DNA from: Helochares maculicollis
Taxonomy: Eukaryota; Arthropoda; Insecta; Coleoptera; Hydrophilidae
Assembly (NCBI GenBank): GCA_033557835.1
Contig: JAWQRO010000250.1
Span: 1 to 46,429 of the forward strand
Reading direction: 5' to 3'
Length of the DNA: 46,429 nucleotides
The notes beneath the pieces are model-generated. The model had not been told where the DNA came from. It saw only the letters and a list, made by a program, of their open reading frames with translations, and did not search any database. Of the stretch, positions 10,641-22,604 are shown piece by piece (the stretch's first letter is position 1; each line of letters begins with the position of its first letter). The position numbers and the translations under genes are program-made.

Positions 10641-13600
10641 AAGAATGATACACGAAAAACCCGATGCCTATACACGTTCGTGTGTGATTTATACGTGCCA
10701 CTCCGGCTTTATAACTCTGCAATAAAAATGAAAATATTCCCGTTATTGAATTTGACGTAATGCAAAACATATTTTATGGCAATTTCATGTAGATATGTTT
10801 TTTCGCTTTATTAAAAACGTATTTTGCCCTCGTATCTTAGGTACGAATGTTCTTTATAAATAGAAGTACATATTCATATTTATTACGTATTCGTTTATAC
10901 ATTAAGATGATGAATTTTGCCAGTTTTAGTGCATTAAGATAAATGCGTTTTAATAATTCACTTGGCTTGTTCCATGGAGGCTTACCTTTTTCTTGTCCTG
11001 GATGTCTTGGTAGTTTCCTTGCTACGTAAAATATGGAGTAATAGTTATATTAATCCAATATTACTATGTTGTTGGCTCAGCGGTATTTTAAAGTTTTGAA
11101 TAACCTTAAATATAATATTCATTTTCGAATATATTGCTATTTGGTGTATGATTAAAAATGTCGAATCTATGTGCAAGTACTTGTAATGAATCGTCAGGCA
11201 ACATCCAATTGTGCTTCTAATATGATTCATTTCACAGTTCGTATGAAGCAAAATCCAGTAGGTTATTGTTATTATTTTACCTATCAATTTTACAGAATAG
11301 TTGTCTTCAACCTTACGATGCTTCGTGAGTTCATGTTCTATTTGCTTGCGAACTAGCTGAAGTAATGCAATGCAAATACTGTTACTTGTTTAGAGTCAAA
11401 ATCAATATTGGCATAAAGAACAAAAGAGTTCAGTAGTTCCAGATAAATAAATCAAACTATAATTTACGTTATACACTTAGGAGTTATAACCTTGCATATA
11501 TACATGATACGTGACTTGAAATTGGCGTTTCTTCCCGGTCTACTGCGGTTCATTTCTGTAAAATGTTGTCTGTTCTATATTTATTTGCGAAGTAATTCAT
11601 TGGGCATAAATGTGTAAGCGGAATATTAAGCATTTAACGTTACAATTAAGGATAAGTGTTATATGTCAATTGTATTGAAGCGTAGCAAGAACTAAAAAAC
11701 TAATCAAATATCAGCGATCCCAAAATGGTTAAAGAAAGAGCAAGATGAATATGCTGTTCCATACAAAACTCCTTTGATAATTGTTAGCCATTAAATTTAT
11801 TGTGATTGTACAAAAATAGTTGGTAGAATCAGAACGTACATCAATATCCCATGATCTTCATACCAATTGCAAACACTATAGTAGCTACGGAAATTTTAAC
11901 AACCTCTCCCATATATCCATTCATTTTGACTAACTGATAAGTCGAATTTATTTGAAAAGGTCAGTACTTATGACACTGTAGTTCCTCTTATTATTACCTT
12001 GAAATCGTAGCAGTTGTCCAAGATTCCAAAACGGTTTTACAAAAATTCTAATTAACAAAACTCTATAAGCTATAAGAGCAACTAAATTATGCGCCACAAA
12101 CATAAATAGTCCAACTTCTTAGCTTTAAGCAACACGCCAATCACCCACAAATGAAATAAATGAGATAACAAAGAACATAATTTTTGACTTCAACTACGAT
12201 CAACTTGTGGACAATTCTATGCACCATATGAAAAGCAATCAAGCATATATAACAACGCATTTCGGCTCTGACCCAAATTATGTACGCCTATAAAACAAAA
12301 GAAACCATTTTCTTTCTGTAATGCATAATAAAATACACGTTAGAAATATGTGGAGGCGAAATTATGGAAACACATAAGTTTTCCCGCCGGTAATTGGATT
12401 CATTTAAATGCGAAAGAAATAATTCAAAACGAGCGTTGAAGTGTTGGAACACAATTTGACAGTATTTTTTCAGATCGGCTTTCCGTGATTCGGAATTATT
12501 ACGAAAATAAGTAAATTGCCCAGATACATCGTTTGTAAATTAAACCAAATTAAACGTGCCAATTAAATAGTCGTTTGTTTCCCGAAAAATATGTTTACAT
12601 ATCCACCTGGGTATTCGGAATACGAATACATAATGCAAGATTAAACATTGTACACAGTTGTAATTTTTTCTTCGTTAAAAACACGTGGCCCGATTCTCAT
12701 TGAATATTAATGAATACCCCGCTAGAGCGCAGGCACTGGGAGTGCTGGACGAAAAAAAAACCAAAACGCGAAAAATCTAAAATTAAAATGAACAACACGG
12801 AAAAAATATACGACCACATAATTAGGCCGGGAATTAATATTTTCGTTCGTTGGGTTAACGAGAAAATCGACGTGCGGCCTGATGTAAATGGAAACGCCGA
12901 ATAATTGAATAATCTGGTGCCATTATCACATCTCCTCTCCTGCTCCGGTAAAAATGTTCTCAAGGGGATCAACTGAGAAAGCGCTCAATTTGAAATCTTG
13001 CAAGAGAAAAAAAAAATAAAGACAATCTTGAATGTTTGGGATGACACACAGAATGACAAGGGGAAGAACAATTGCATTTCCGCGTTTCGTCAAGTTTACC
13101 CCTTAATTCACCCTTGGGTACTCACAATATTAACGCCTCATTTACATGTTGTTTAGGATCGTAACTCAACTATATTCAGTCGCAAGGGCGTTAAGGAAAT
13201 AGGCTATTTGAACCTCACCAGCACAAAAACCTATCTCTTCCAAGCCGGCTCTTAAATATTTGCTTTAAATTAAAGTTTACACGGCCAGTAAAAGTTGCGC
13301 TGTTTACTCCGTAGAAGAAATAAAAGTGACGGGAAAAGTACACACTAACGCAAGAGTAAAGCTCGTTTATGAATGGCAATTCACTTACATAATAAAACCG
13401 AACAAGTATTATTTCACGGGTATTACGTGAGGAGCTCAGTAAGGCTTTTAAGAAAAAGGAGTCCTCACGTACGGTACGTATATACACACACAAACATACG
13501 GACTTATCGCACCAAACGCCAAGGTAATATTCTGTTAACGTCTGGAAACTCTTTCGCACTACTTTATCTCACTTAAAGCTTTCAGTTCGGGCTGTATATT

Positions 13601-14530
13601 CGTAAATAAGGTGAAAAGTCTAACTGCTCAGAAGCTGGCACTCCCACTTCATATCAGATTCTAGCCAATTTAAAGTTATAAAAATATGCTTGCAGGAGTT
13701 GTTGAGGAAGATTGGGAAGTGAGGAAATCTTCTGCATATTTGATGAGGCTTATGCGAAACCTACTGCAGAACCGTTTTGCAGAAATCGAAAACTTGCCGC
13801 ATAACAAAATACAATTAGCGTCGTGTAAATAGTAGAAAATTATAATTTTGACCGAAGAGCACTACGTCACTATTTACATAGTGTACATATTTATAACGTA
13901 GGACCCATTATTTCCATAAGAAAAACGTGTTCTCATTATTCTTATCTCATTACTAGAGTGGCGGCACGCAAAGTACGAATCACGTTTTTAAAAACACTCC
14001 GGTCTCGAAATAAAACAGGTGGTTGAATTAATATTTTCAATTAGAATAATTAGTACTACTGACATATAAAAGTACGGGCGGCATGCAGCGAAATGTCGTG
14101 CAGCACCAAAAACAAATCCTAGTTCATTCCGCTGTTCGAAGTAGACCTAACCCCAGCAAATTATTCGTAGACATAATGCAAGTAAAATAAAAGCTACATA
14201 CTAGGAAATTTTAAATTCACGTATATTAATTACAAACGTTAACGCAATTTTTCAAAGTAAACTGTGAAAAGCAGAACCCGCATGCTTAGAATTGTACGTC
14301 ATTAATGCAGATACTTTCCATTTAACATGTAAATTTTAAATTTTACTGCATAAGTGTTCTATAAATCGGAATGTTTCAATACTTTTTTACATTTTTAATC
14401 CTTTTAGCACACAGACATATAATAAAGCGTTTTTCAATTGCGATGGGTCGATGTTTGCTGCTTGTGGCAGTCATGTTGTTTTGGTGATCTCTGCCTAATT
14501 GGTTGATTCAGGCACTAAGGACAAATCAAC
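10641..14530. other. Non-coding stretch with small GC-richer patches
   Basis: No supported gene. Patches at 12690-12960 and 13200-13580 are somewhat richer in CpG and open in short frames on both strands, without motifs. The 11-mer TGGCGGCACGC recurs at 13959-13969. GTAAGC-type donor-like sites on the minus strand (for example near 10983) have no accompanying coding frame. Confidence 0.5.
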
Positions 14531-14960
14531 ATGGCGAGTAGCATGGTTGAGCAGCATGTCCAAATGATAAAATTTTTTAATCAAACTGAGTGTTGTTAAT
14601 GCAAACTTGCTTGTTTTGCGATCATTTTAGGGCAGACGAGAGGTCCTTCAAATTCAACTCTGCAAACTTTGATTGTCAAATTCAAAACCATCGGCTCGTT
14701 AAACAGTGGTAACGCTCGTGTTTAAAAGGAATGTCAGGTTGGCCAAGAACATTGTCGTGGTCCATGAAAGTGTCCAGGACAACCTGATGCAGTCAATTCT
14801 TCGCCGTGAACAAGAAATAACTACTCCTTTTGCTGACTTCACCCGTAAGAGATCCAACTGTCCCAAGAGCTCTTAGCTTGCTGACTGGGGTCTGAAGCGC
14901 TTGGACGAGGTCGTCAGCTTTAGCCAAAACATCATCTTAAGCGACGGAGCGCAATGCCAA
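14531..14960 (+). pseudogene. Tc1/mariner-type transposase remnant, N-terminal half
   Basis: This is a decayed transposase of a lineage different from both mariner families here. Reading from ATG at 14531 gives the family-like opening VEQHVQMIKFF. In shifted frames follow a helix-turn-helix segment (GQTRGPSNSTLQTLIVKF, then KTIGSLN), the linker (AKNIVVVHESVQDN, then ILRREQE) and, after a small deletion, LADWGLKRLDE and IILSDGAQC. The last block corresponds to the first catalytic block, usually IIFSDEAHF, with the acidic neighbourhood degraded. At least one in-frame stop (about 14597) and several frame changes are present. The remaining catalytic blocks are absent, and sequence ends about 35 bp before the next mariner. 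The exact lineage (rosa-like or another DDxD/E group) is uncertain. Confidence 0.75.
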
Positions 14961-14994
14961 ATAAGCTATAGAAAAATGTATGGAGTTGCATATA

Positions 14995-16245
14995 TTGGGG
15001 GGACCAGAAAGTAATGTTGTTTCTACGCATGTCGATATTTGATTGTCATTTGGTAGCTCATTACGTACTAGTAAGGCGTGCCAAAGAGATTTTGAGATTA
15101 TTGTATCATATTTGCTTCTGAATAATTAAGTATGAGACTTTTTTTGCAATTTGGGAAGAAATGCCCAGCCAAATACCAAAAGAACATATACGGCATTATA
15201 TGCTTTTTGAGTTTCGCAAGAGTAATACCGCAACTACTGCGACTAAAAACATTTGCAATGTTTATCCAAGCGCATTTGACGTTCGAAAAAGGTTCTACAA
15301 GTTCGGATCAGGCAACTTTGACCTCTAGGACGTCCAACGATCAGGAGGACCAACAACATTAGATAACGACGTGCTAAGGGCAAAAGTGGAAGCAAATCCA
15401 TGTCAAACAATTGATGAACTTTCAAACAGCCTTAACCAACCTTGATCAACCATCCAAGAACATTTGCTGCAGATTGGAAAAATAAGCAGAGCTTGTGTTT
15501 TGGTCCCCCATAATATATCCGAACTGAATAAAGCCAACCGGTCCATTGCGGGCAACGTATTGCTTCAACGGCATCGTACAGATCCGTTTTTTGATCGCTT
15601 GATCACTGGTGACGAAAAATGGGTCTTGTACGACAATTCGAAACACAAAAGGCAGTGTTTCAGCTGAAATGAATTACCACGAGCTACTGCAAAGCCGAAT
15701 TTACACCTCAAAAAGGCACTTCTGTGTGTTTGGTGGAATACACGCGAAGTTGTTCATTTTGAAGTGTTAAAACCTGGACAAACTGTTAATGAAGATGTCT
15801 ATTGTGAACAATTGGAACGAATAAACTTTAATTGAAAAGTATCCAGCAATTATCAACAGAAAAGGAGTGATTCTGCAACATGATAATGCAAGACCGCACT
15901 GTCCAAAATGGACCTTGGAAAAATTAATGAATTGGGGTAGGAGGTACTGCTTCACCCACCATACTCGCCCGATATTGCACCCTCGGATTACCATTTATTG
16001 CGATCACTGCAACATTGTCTTAGTGGCAAAAAATTAGAAAATTTTGATGTCCAAAATGCTATCTCGACACATTTTACAGAAAAACCGATTGATTTTTACC
16101 GCTCCGCCATTAAAAATGTGTATACTAAATGGCAAAACGTAGTTGATAACGAAGATGAATATATTGTTGACTAGAAATAAATACTTGTTAAAAATGTAGT
16201 CGTGTGAATTTAACTTAAGAAAACAAAATTTCGTTCTGGTCCCCT
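14995..16245 (+). mobile_element. Full-length but dead mariner with GGGGACCAGAA ends
   Basis: This is a 1.25-kb element with imperfect inverted ends: GGGGACCAGAAAGTAATG near 14997 and its partner, whose reverse complement reads GGGGACCAGAACGAAAT, at 16245. A TA precedes the left end (14993-14994). The right flank (TTGTTT) no longer shows a TA. Length and internal order (end, short leader, about 338-codon transposase region, end) match an intact mariner that has decayed only by point changes and small indels. The ends and protein differ from the six-copy family. The protein looks closest to cecropia/mellifera-type mariners, but that placement is from memory and unsure. Confidence 0.92.
15161..16174 (+). 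pseudogene. Mariner transposase pseudogene, D,D34D type
   Basis: The start chosen is ATG 15161 because it is in frame with the conserved opening (KEHIRHYMLFEFRKS); ATG 15132 is in another frame. The N-terminal helix-turn-helix region includes CQTIDELSNSLNQP, STIQEHLLQIGK and WVPH-like VLVPHN. The catalytic blocks are GDEKW (D at 15611-15613), HDNARPH (D at 15882-15884) and YSPDIAPSDYHL (D at 15986-15988). The last two aspartates are 104 nt apart instead of 105, so a one-base deletion lies between them; once that is allowed for, the spacing is the mariner D34D. In-frame stops lie at 15326, 15443 and 15665, with another frame change near 15832. It ends with YIVD and TAG at 16172-16174. It cannot make an active enzyme. 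Confidence 0.92.
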
Positions 16246-16960
16246 TGTTTCAAAATTTAGTTACAAAACTTAAAGGGGTGGTAGATATAAAATACAATAA
16301 GCAATAGGTTTTGTTTGCACTTTGGGGCATAATTAGTAAACGAGATATTAATTGCATGCACATGTTAAGAAACCCTGCTGGAATTCCCTATGACGTCGCC
16401 GGTCGAACACAGACGAATTTTATCGTTATTTCAAAGAATCACCTTCTTGTTTACGGCTAAGGTATCTGGTCTCGAAACTGAAGAAATAATAATAAAAAAC
16501 CCTTGTTGAAAAAATAAAGACGAGCGAAAACAGTTAACAGCCCAATAAATTTCATCCGGAGAGGAAAACCAACCGCCACATGTTTGGTTGTACTGCGTTC
16601 ATTTCAATTTGTTTTTAATATATTATTTACTATTACGTAAGTTAACTAAACTTTTCTTTATGCCTTATTTAAGAAAGACTTATTTAATAATATGCAAATC
16701 ATCTGAACTTACTGAGCACGAAATAAGAAAAACCATTATTTTGTTGTAAACAAGGTGATAAAAATAAAAGCGGATGCTTATCAGAAAACGTAAAACACAA
16801 TAAATTTACAGCCACAGACGCAAGAGAAGCGGTGCATGTTTTTCTGTCGTCGCAATAACATGAATTTGCACTATTAATTAAGATAGAAATTGACTCTAGC
16901 TTATCGTATTTAAGTAGTCATTTAATGTAAAAGATACTGTCGACGATTAGGCTATTGTTT
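16246..16960. other. Non-coding stretch
   Basis: No gene, RNA or repeat seen. The remainder of the transposase remnant that precedes the mariner does not reappear here, so the mariner does not simply interrupt that older element. Confidence 0.6.
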
Positions 16961-17469
16961 AGTTTGCGATGTATGATGTAACTACCCTTCTTGCGGCGGT
17001 AAAATAAGCGATATTCTTTCGAGGTCACGCTTGATATCCAGTTCAAAAAACAAAGCGCTCAAATAAAATTTTACTTAAATGGTTGTTTATGTTCTTTTTT
17101 CTGTCTTTATATTATTAGAAAGGTTTTATATATGTGAAATAATTTTATCTCAAGATTGTGATGGATCTAACGCTTTGTTTCGATTGAGATGCCGGTATTT
17201 TCATAGAAATAAAGATGACGTTAGTTTGCGATGTACGATGTAATCGTCTTTCTTGCGGCGGAAAATCATAATACAAAGTGATCTTTTTTCGAGGTCACGT
17301 TCTGTTTTAAATGATTGGAAAAAACGCGGAGCTATAAAAATTGACTTAAATGGTTATTATTTTTCTGTTTCTTTTTAATAAGGACGGTTTTGCGTTCATG
17401 AAAAAATGTAATCTCAAGGGTTTTAAGGACCCAACGACGTGTTTGACTGTGATGCCGTTATTTTTATAG
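16961..17469 (+). repeat. Two-copy tandem duplication, about 262-bp period
   Basis: Unit 1 (16961-17206) and unit 2 (17223-17469) are diverged direct copies. Shared anchors in the same order are AGTTTGCGATGTA, TTCTTGCGGCGG, TCGAGGTCACG, ACTTAAATGGTT, TTTCTGT, ATCTCAAG, GATGCCG and a final TTNATAG. Anchor-to-anchor distance is about 262 bases, with a 16-bp spacer between units. Divergence is substantial, roughly a quarter of positions by eye, so the event is old. Neither unit shows a coding frame or terminal inverted repeats, so this is a plain segmental tandem duplication or an undescribed repeat with two adjoining copies. Confidence 0.88.
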
Positions 17470-18665
17470 CACTAGCGGTGCTGTTGTGTCTGTATAATGG
17501 TCTATCTGCATCATTTCAATTATGCCAGTAGTCCCAAATTGGCCAAATTTTCAACTATTTATTTATACTTACAAAATACCAGGTCGTGGTAACATTGGCG
17601 TTCTTTACATATGGGTTAAGTTTTGGAAATTAATTCTGCAACGCCCTGTATGTATATAATATAACAGAAAATAGGAAATGAAAATGAACAAGGAAGATAT
17701 TTTTACGTAAGTTCGAAAAATAAACCAGCATTTAAAGATTAACAATGCAGACAGGTGAGAATAAAGATAAAAACGAAATATCAGAAGGTTTATACATATG
17801 TTATTACAAAATGACATTGTCAAATTTGCAAATTGCCATAATGATGCAGAATTTTTAATGCTCAATTTTCTTGTATCGTAATATTGTTCTTAATAACAAT
17901 TATGTGTTTAAATCCCACGGACCAGAGCGTATGCAGCCGCAGATTCTTGTAAAATTGTGGATGCTACTTAGTTCTCCTAATGCTTATTAAAAAGTGTATT
18001 GCTCAAACAACAACTTTAAAAGATCCAATTATGGATTTTCATATTACACATTTAAACACTAGCTTATTGATTGTAAATGTCTTTAATAAATGTAAATTAT
18101 TGAAAATAATTGTTTCAGAAAAGGCATCACAAGCAGTCATTATATAATAGATATGGAAAAGTCGTTCAGCTTGTTGAAGTTTGAAGTGCTATCTTTTTGT
18201 AGAAATAAAATACTTAAAATCACATGCAAACATGAAGCCCACACTAGCAAGCTAACGAAAACATGAAATTATTTACAAGAATATCGTTTGGTTTTATAAG
18301 CCGAAGCTAACCTGAGAATCAACTATGTAACGTAAGATCGCATAATTGCATCCCGTTTAGACGAACAAAGGGAGGACCATATCAGAGGGAATTCCAAAAA
18401 TGCGAAAATTGCTAATTACACAACCATTAAATTGGGCGAAATAATAGCGAATTTTACGTATTCTTTGGCACATATTTACACTTAATTACCCTAAAAGCGT
18501 CCCTGTTTCGCATAGCCTTCGAAAAAGCTGCAGGAGGAAAGAAATCATTCCGGCGCTTTTTTAGAATTTGACACATTTTAACAAGCAAGTGACGCGTACC
18601 TTGCGAGACGGAAGAGGCTAAGAAACATCCAAATTAATTAGAGAGAAAATATTATTTTTTCCAGT
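17470..18665. other. Non-coding stretch
   Basis: AT-rich, no supported gene. A short minus-strand frame at 17865-17605 is hydrophobic and AT-driven, with no motif. Confidence 0.6.
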
Positions 18666-18990
18666 CAGAAAGAGCGCGGATCTTTTATTCATGTCCGTTC
18701 GAGGGGAAAATGCACCCCCTTGCCGAACAGAAGAGCAACGACAAAGCAAAAAAGTTACAACTCGTGCCCGCTCAAGAAGAACAAGGCCAACACCAACAAA
18801 GAGCAAAGCTTCATCTTCCCTAGTTGGCGGCACGCTGGATATCGTTTCAGGGGCGCAGCGGCGAGGAGGACACAAGGAAGAGAGAGGCCCGTTATTTGTC
18901 TTGTCATTATGGCCTCTTAATGAAGCCCGGTATCACCCAGAAAATGAACTTCCTCATTTTCTACATAATTCAAATCCGCTCAATGTTTAA
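18666..18990. other. GC-rich island with open frames, unknown role
   Basis: Frames are open on both strands (plus 18691-18990, minus 18875-18618). The plus-strand frame would give a basic, low-complexity peptide (R/T/S/K-rich, with PTPTKSKASSS). No domain is recognisable, and overlapping open frames in three registers argue for a composition effect. It contains the third TGGCGGCACGC (18825-18835). Candidates are a conserved non-coding element or an exon of an unknown gene. Confidence 0.3.
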
Positions 18991-21799
18991 GTTTTCTATT
19001 TATCAGATTTCTCTCTACGGTAAACAGCGGTAGTTTTGTATGGCTCCAAAAGGATTTGCGTCTATTAATAAAATATGCGCTCTTAATATAAGTTGCTTGT
19101 TGCCTTTGAAATCTGCAGTGCGTTTTGGGAGATATTTACGCCGAAATTTAATGAATTCGACAGAACGCTCAGCTCTTGGTGTGGCTTCACTTTATAAGGA
19201 ATTAAATATTTAGAACACAATACATGACAAAACAGAGCCTGTAAAGGGATATAAATTAGAGAAATAGCGCAGGGGTACGTAATGAGTTTTCCTGTTTGTT
19301 GAATTGACTTTATGGCCAAATTGCAAGTAAATAAGTCAACGTGCGTCAAATTGCGAAATAAATTGGGCGAGGAGTTCCAAAATTTTTATCAGGTATGCGG
19401 ACACAGCGTTTCACACCAGCGGTGTCATTGTGGAATGACCCACGTGAATATAAATTTAAGAAAGTTGCGAGGAATCGGCAATAAATAACCTCATACAATT
19501 ACGGAAAATGTTGGTCGTAATCTCGAAATAACAATAAAATAAAACAATGCGCCCACAGCTAATCTACCCGACAGTAGAAATTAATTGCTGTAAATATAAA
19601 AATCTTCCCACCAAATAATATAAATTTTCTGTCTGAAAAGTTTTAAAAACAGACTCCGCGGCGAGTTGAACAAACGCGCTTTACGGAGGATGAACGTCGA
19701 CGTCTCAAAACCCGCTGTTTACAAACTTTTGCGAGCTTCAGATTTTTAAACAAACTAATCGAAATTCCGGACGCACTAATTTATTTTTAAGAACTTCATA
19801 TTTTAAAATAATTATACACAATTCATCAAATTCAGCGGGCTTGAGCCAATATTTTGACGTGCGAGTTTCTCGCAGCGTTCGCAGCTTATGCTAGTAAACA
19901 AGAAGGAAATGAGCGACACTTTTGTAAAACCGAGTCGAGACTCTTTACTACACAACAACGAATCGTGTAGGAAATGTCTAGGTGCATCTGCAAAATTGTG
20001 CTTAGCGGGTATAAAGTAATTAATAGACGTTATTAAAAAAGTTTAAGATAAATAAATGCGAAATATGAGGAGCACAGTAATGGATACCATGAAGCATCTA
20101 GCACCTATAACCCTTTTAGCAGCATATCGTATGAATGAAATTAAAGCGAAATGAAAACAAACATATTAGAAAATGGTAGCTTTGCAGCTTGTTTGCGTGA
20201 AATTGAAATTAATGATGAGGATTTTATCTTGCTTTTTTATGCTGATTAAATATGCTCCGTAATCCTGTTAGAGAAACACCAAAGTTTTGGGTTGTGCAAA
20301 AATAAGACTGAGCAGTGGAAGACGCCAAAAACAGCTACTATAATATTTATTATTTTTGATGCCACGCGTTCAAGCTATGGACGAGTTAATACCGAATCAA
20401 AAGGGCACCACAAAGAGTAAATGTTCCCATTAAAACAGACCGGTTCCCCTCCAAAAGTTTTGACGCCCAAGTGATGTAAAACCGCCAACTTCATCTTTAC
20501 TAGGCCTGTAACAATATTTTCCACATAAAGGGAGAAAGTCTAAAGGCGATAATAATTTCGTCTGAACGGAAGGTTATAAAAGGAAAATATGAATTTTTAT
20601 CCTTACAGGAAAATCAATAGGGTGAAAAAGATTATGTTACAGAAACTATATTTCAGACAAGCAAGAAAACACGTTCGTCCCTAGAATATGATACGTGATT
20701 TGAGGGTCGTATTTTTAGAGTGAAAATGATTGCCCAAATTTATCGTTCTTCCTGTCCCAGTACAAAATATGTAGTTTAGTGTCGGGACGGTACAAACTCT
20801 AAATAAATGTAAAAGAGGTCGAGATTAATAGCAGCACAACGAACATGATGACTCTGTGATTAATTTGGTACACGGCATACTCTCCACTAATAGTTTTTCA
20901 GCTGCCTGCGGTCCGTGTTCGGTCATTTTTCTAACGTCCACATCATAAAGGCGCCGATATTGATGCGTTTATACCGTATTAAAATAGGGGAAACTGTTTC
21001 AAGAGAGAAAGCAGTTTTTCAGCGCCGAATGACTGATTGATTATTTGAAGTTGTTCGGACCTCTGCGATCATTTATTATTGCTGTTGGTTTTTTGCAGAA
21101 TACGAAAACCGGGAAGCGGATACATCAATCAGTCAAGAATTTCATAAACATACATGTCAATTTTTGAACTGAGGTTTTGCAAGTCTGTTCACCTCATTCA
21201 GGCATTAATCTGGTAAGTGATTGGATTTTTTTGAGAGCATCGAAATTTATATTTCGCTTCTGTTTTCTCAGAATTGGGTGATATAGCAAAACAAAGAAAA
21301 TTTGCTTTGTCTGTGATATATAACTCATCAGGTTTTGAAAACAAAGCCAAGTAAAGATGTCCCCAATAATTATTTAAAAGTAAAGGTGTTAGTAAACAGA
21401 TCGTAAGATAAGAATTACATGAATATTTTGTTGATAGTTTTATAGCTCTTGGATAACAGGATATCATTTTTTGCGATAAAAAGTCCCAACTGATTTAACC
21501 ATCATTAATAGTTAAACTATTCGTGATATAATCAGGAATATTTATATACGTAACGAGTAATTTATCTTTGGCTGGCTTGCGTGAGATTTTTAATTCACAT
21601 GCATTTATTTTACACTACTCCAGGTTAATTATTATGATATATCTTGAACTGTTTTCATCATTATTAAAGAGGTTATCATGTGATTGTTTCCTGAAATGTA
21701 TGTCAATATAGCTTCAAAGATTATAAGTTATTTATCATTTGTGCCAGAAATTCATTAAGAATAAAACAAAAGCGATTTATTCCATCTGGAATTAAAAAA
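18991..21799. other. Non-coding stretch
   Basis: No supported gene. A CTG|GTAAGTGATT donor-like site on the plus strand (about 21211) follows acceptor-like sites at about 21100 and 21200, but the enclosed frames hit stops. It is noted as a weak non-coding exon candidate only. Confidence 0.5.
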
Positions 21800-21865
21800 A
21801 TTAAAAGAATATCAGAAATCAACGACCAAAATCTTTTGGTTGTTGATTTCTGATATTCTTTTAAT
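21800..21865. repeat. 66-bp near-perfect palindrome (hairpin)
   Basis: The left arm 21800-21831 and right arm 21834-21865 are 32-base reverse complements around a 2-base centre (TC). The single non-Watson-Crick position is G opposite T, which still wobble-pairs in RNA. The arm begins ATTAAAAGAATATCAG. It is not flanked by recognisable target-site duplications, and no second copy was noticed in the window. Such a clean palindrome in decayed surroundings suggests recent origin by template switching, or a functional hairpin. The loop is too short for a normal microRNA precursor. Confidence 0.93.
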
Positions 21866-22604
21866 GCAAGAGAAACCAATCAGTTGAACACTCACCGTTA
21901 GTGGGTAGCATTTGTTGATTGCCATGTAAAACATAAGTTAGATTATTCTATACTTAGATTTGATTCTCTTTATTTGTGATCGAATGCTGTAGGACATTCT
22001 TGACTAAATACATGCTTATTTTAATCATTGGTACTTGAACTTAATATAATTAACATCAAATTTATTTTAAGAGATTTAATAAAACATTTCTAAAATTCTT
22101 CTGTTAAATTATAAATTCATTGTTTTATCAGTCTTGAGAAGGAATTCGAAGTTGCCAACTAGCACGTGCAGCTGTTTGTGTTATTCCAAAGTGCTTACTC
22201 TTCATTTCAGCAGCTTGGCTTCTTCAAAGCATGGTGAGCAAAATCTACTGATAGTAACTAAGCCTCGCTAACTGTATCGCGTGCCGTTATATTGATATTT
22301 CTGCACACCTTCTTAAAAACGTCTCTCTGCTCATGAGTGCTCATAAAATTATTGAAGAGAAGTGCCGAAAGCATCTTTTAACATATTGACCGAGCTTTAA
22401 CTAGAATACATATATTCTATGTACAAATTTGATAAATATATCTTAAGTCTCTCCTTTCATGGATATTCTTCCAGCAAGTTCTATAAACTGGGATATTAGA
22501 TATTATAATGTGTTTTAGGTGTAATAGATAGATTCCAGTCACGGCAATCTTTAGTTTTTTTACTTTCGTTTATTAATATTAATAAATGATTGTCTATTTC
22601 AAAG
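21866..22604. other. Non-coding stretch
   Basis: AT-rich, nothing recognisable up to the eroded 5' edge of mariner copy C. Confidence 0.55.

Noticed and set aside
10359..10760. Plus- and minus-strand frames across the GC-rich island as genes
   Set aside because: Same reason as for the island at 18666: openness on both strands, no motif, no splice or promoter context.
10405..12917. Shared 16-mer TAATTAAATAATCTGG / TAATTGAATAATCTGG at 10405 and 12902
   Set aside because: A near-identical AT-rich 16-mer pair is expected by chance many times over in a window of this size and composition, and the flanks do not align.
17640..17665. ACGCCCTGTATGT resembling the outer edge (ACAGGGYG type) seen on many insect repeats, with a weaker partner near 24435
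   Set aside because: The motif is short, no opposite end or element body could be found, and the two sites do not share flanking sequence.
18618..18990. Long overlapping open frames as genes in the GC-rich island
   Set aside because: Three frames on two strands are open at once, with low-complexity basic peptides. This is expected from the lack of stop codons in GC-rich DNA.
21100..21211. Possible exon between TTTTTTGCAG and CTG|GTAAGTG
   Set aside because: Every frame through the segment meets a stop, so it could only be untranslated; without transcript data this is not enough to call.
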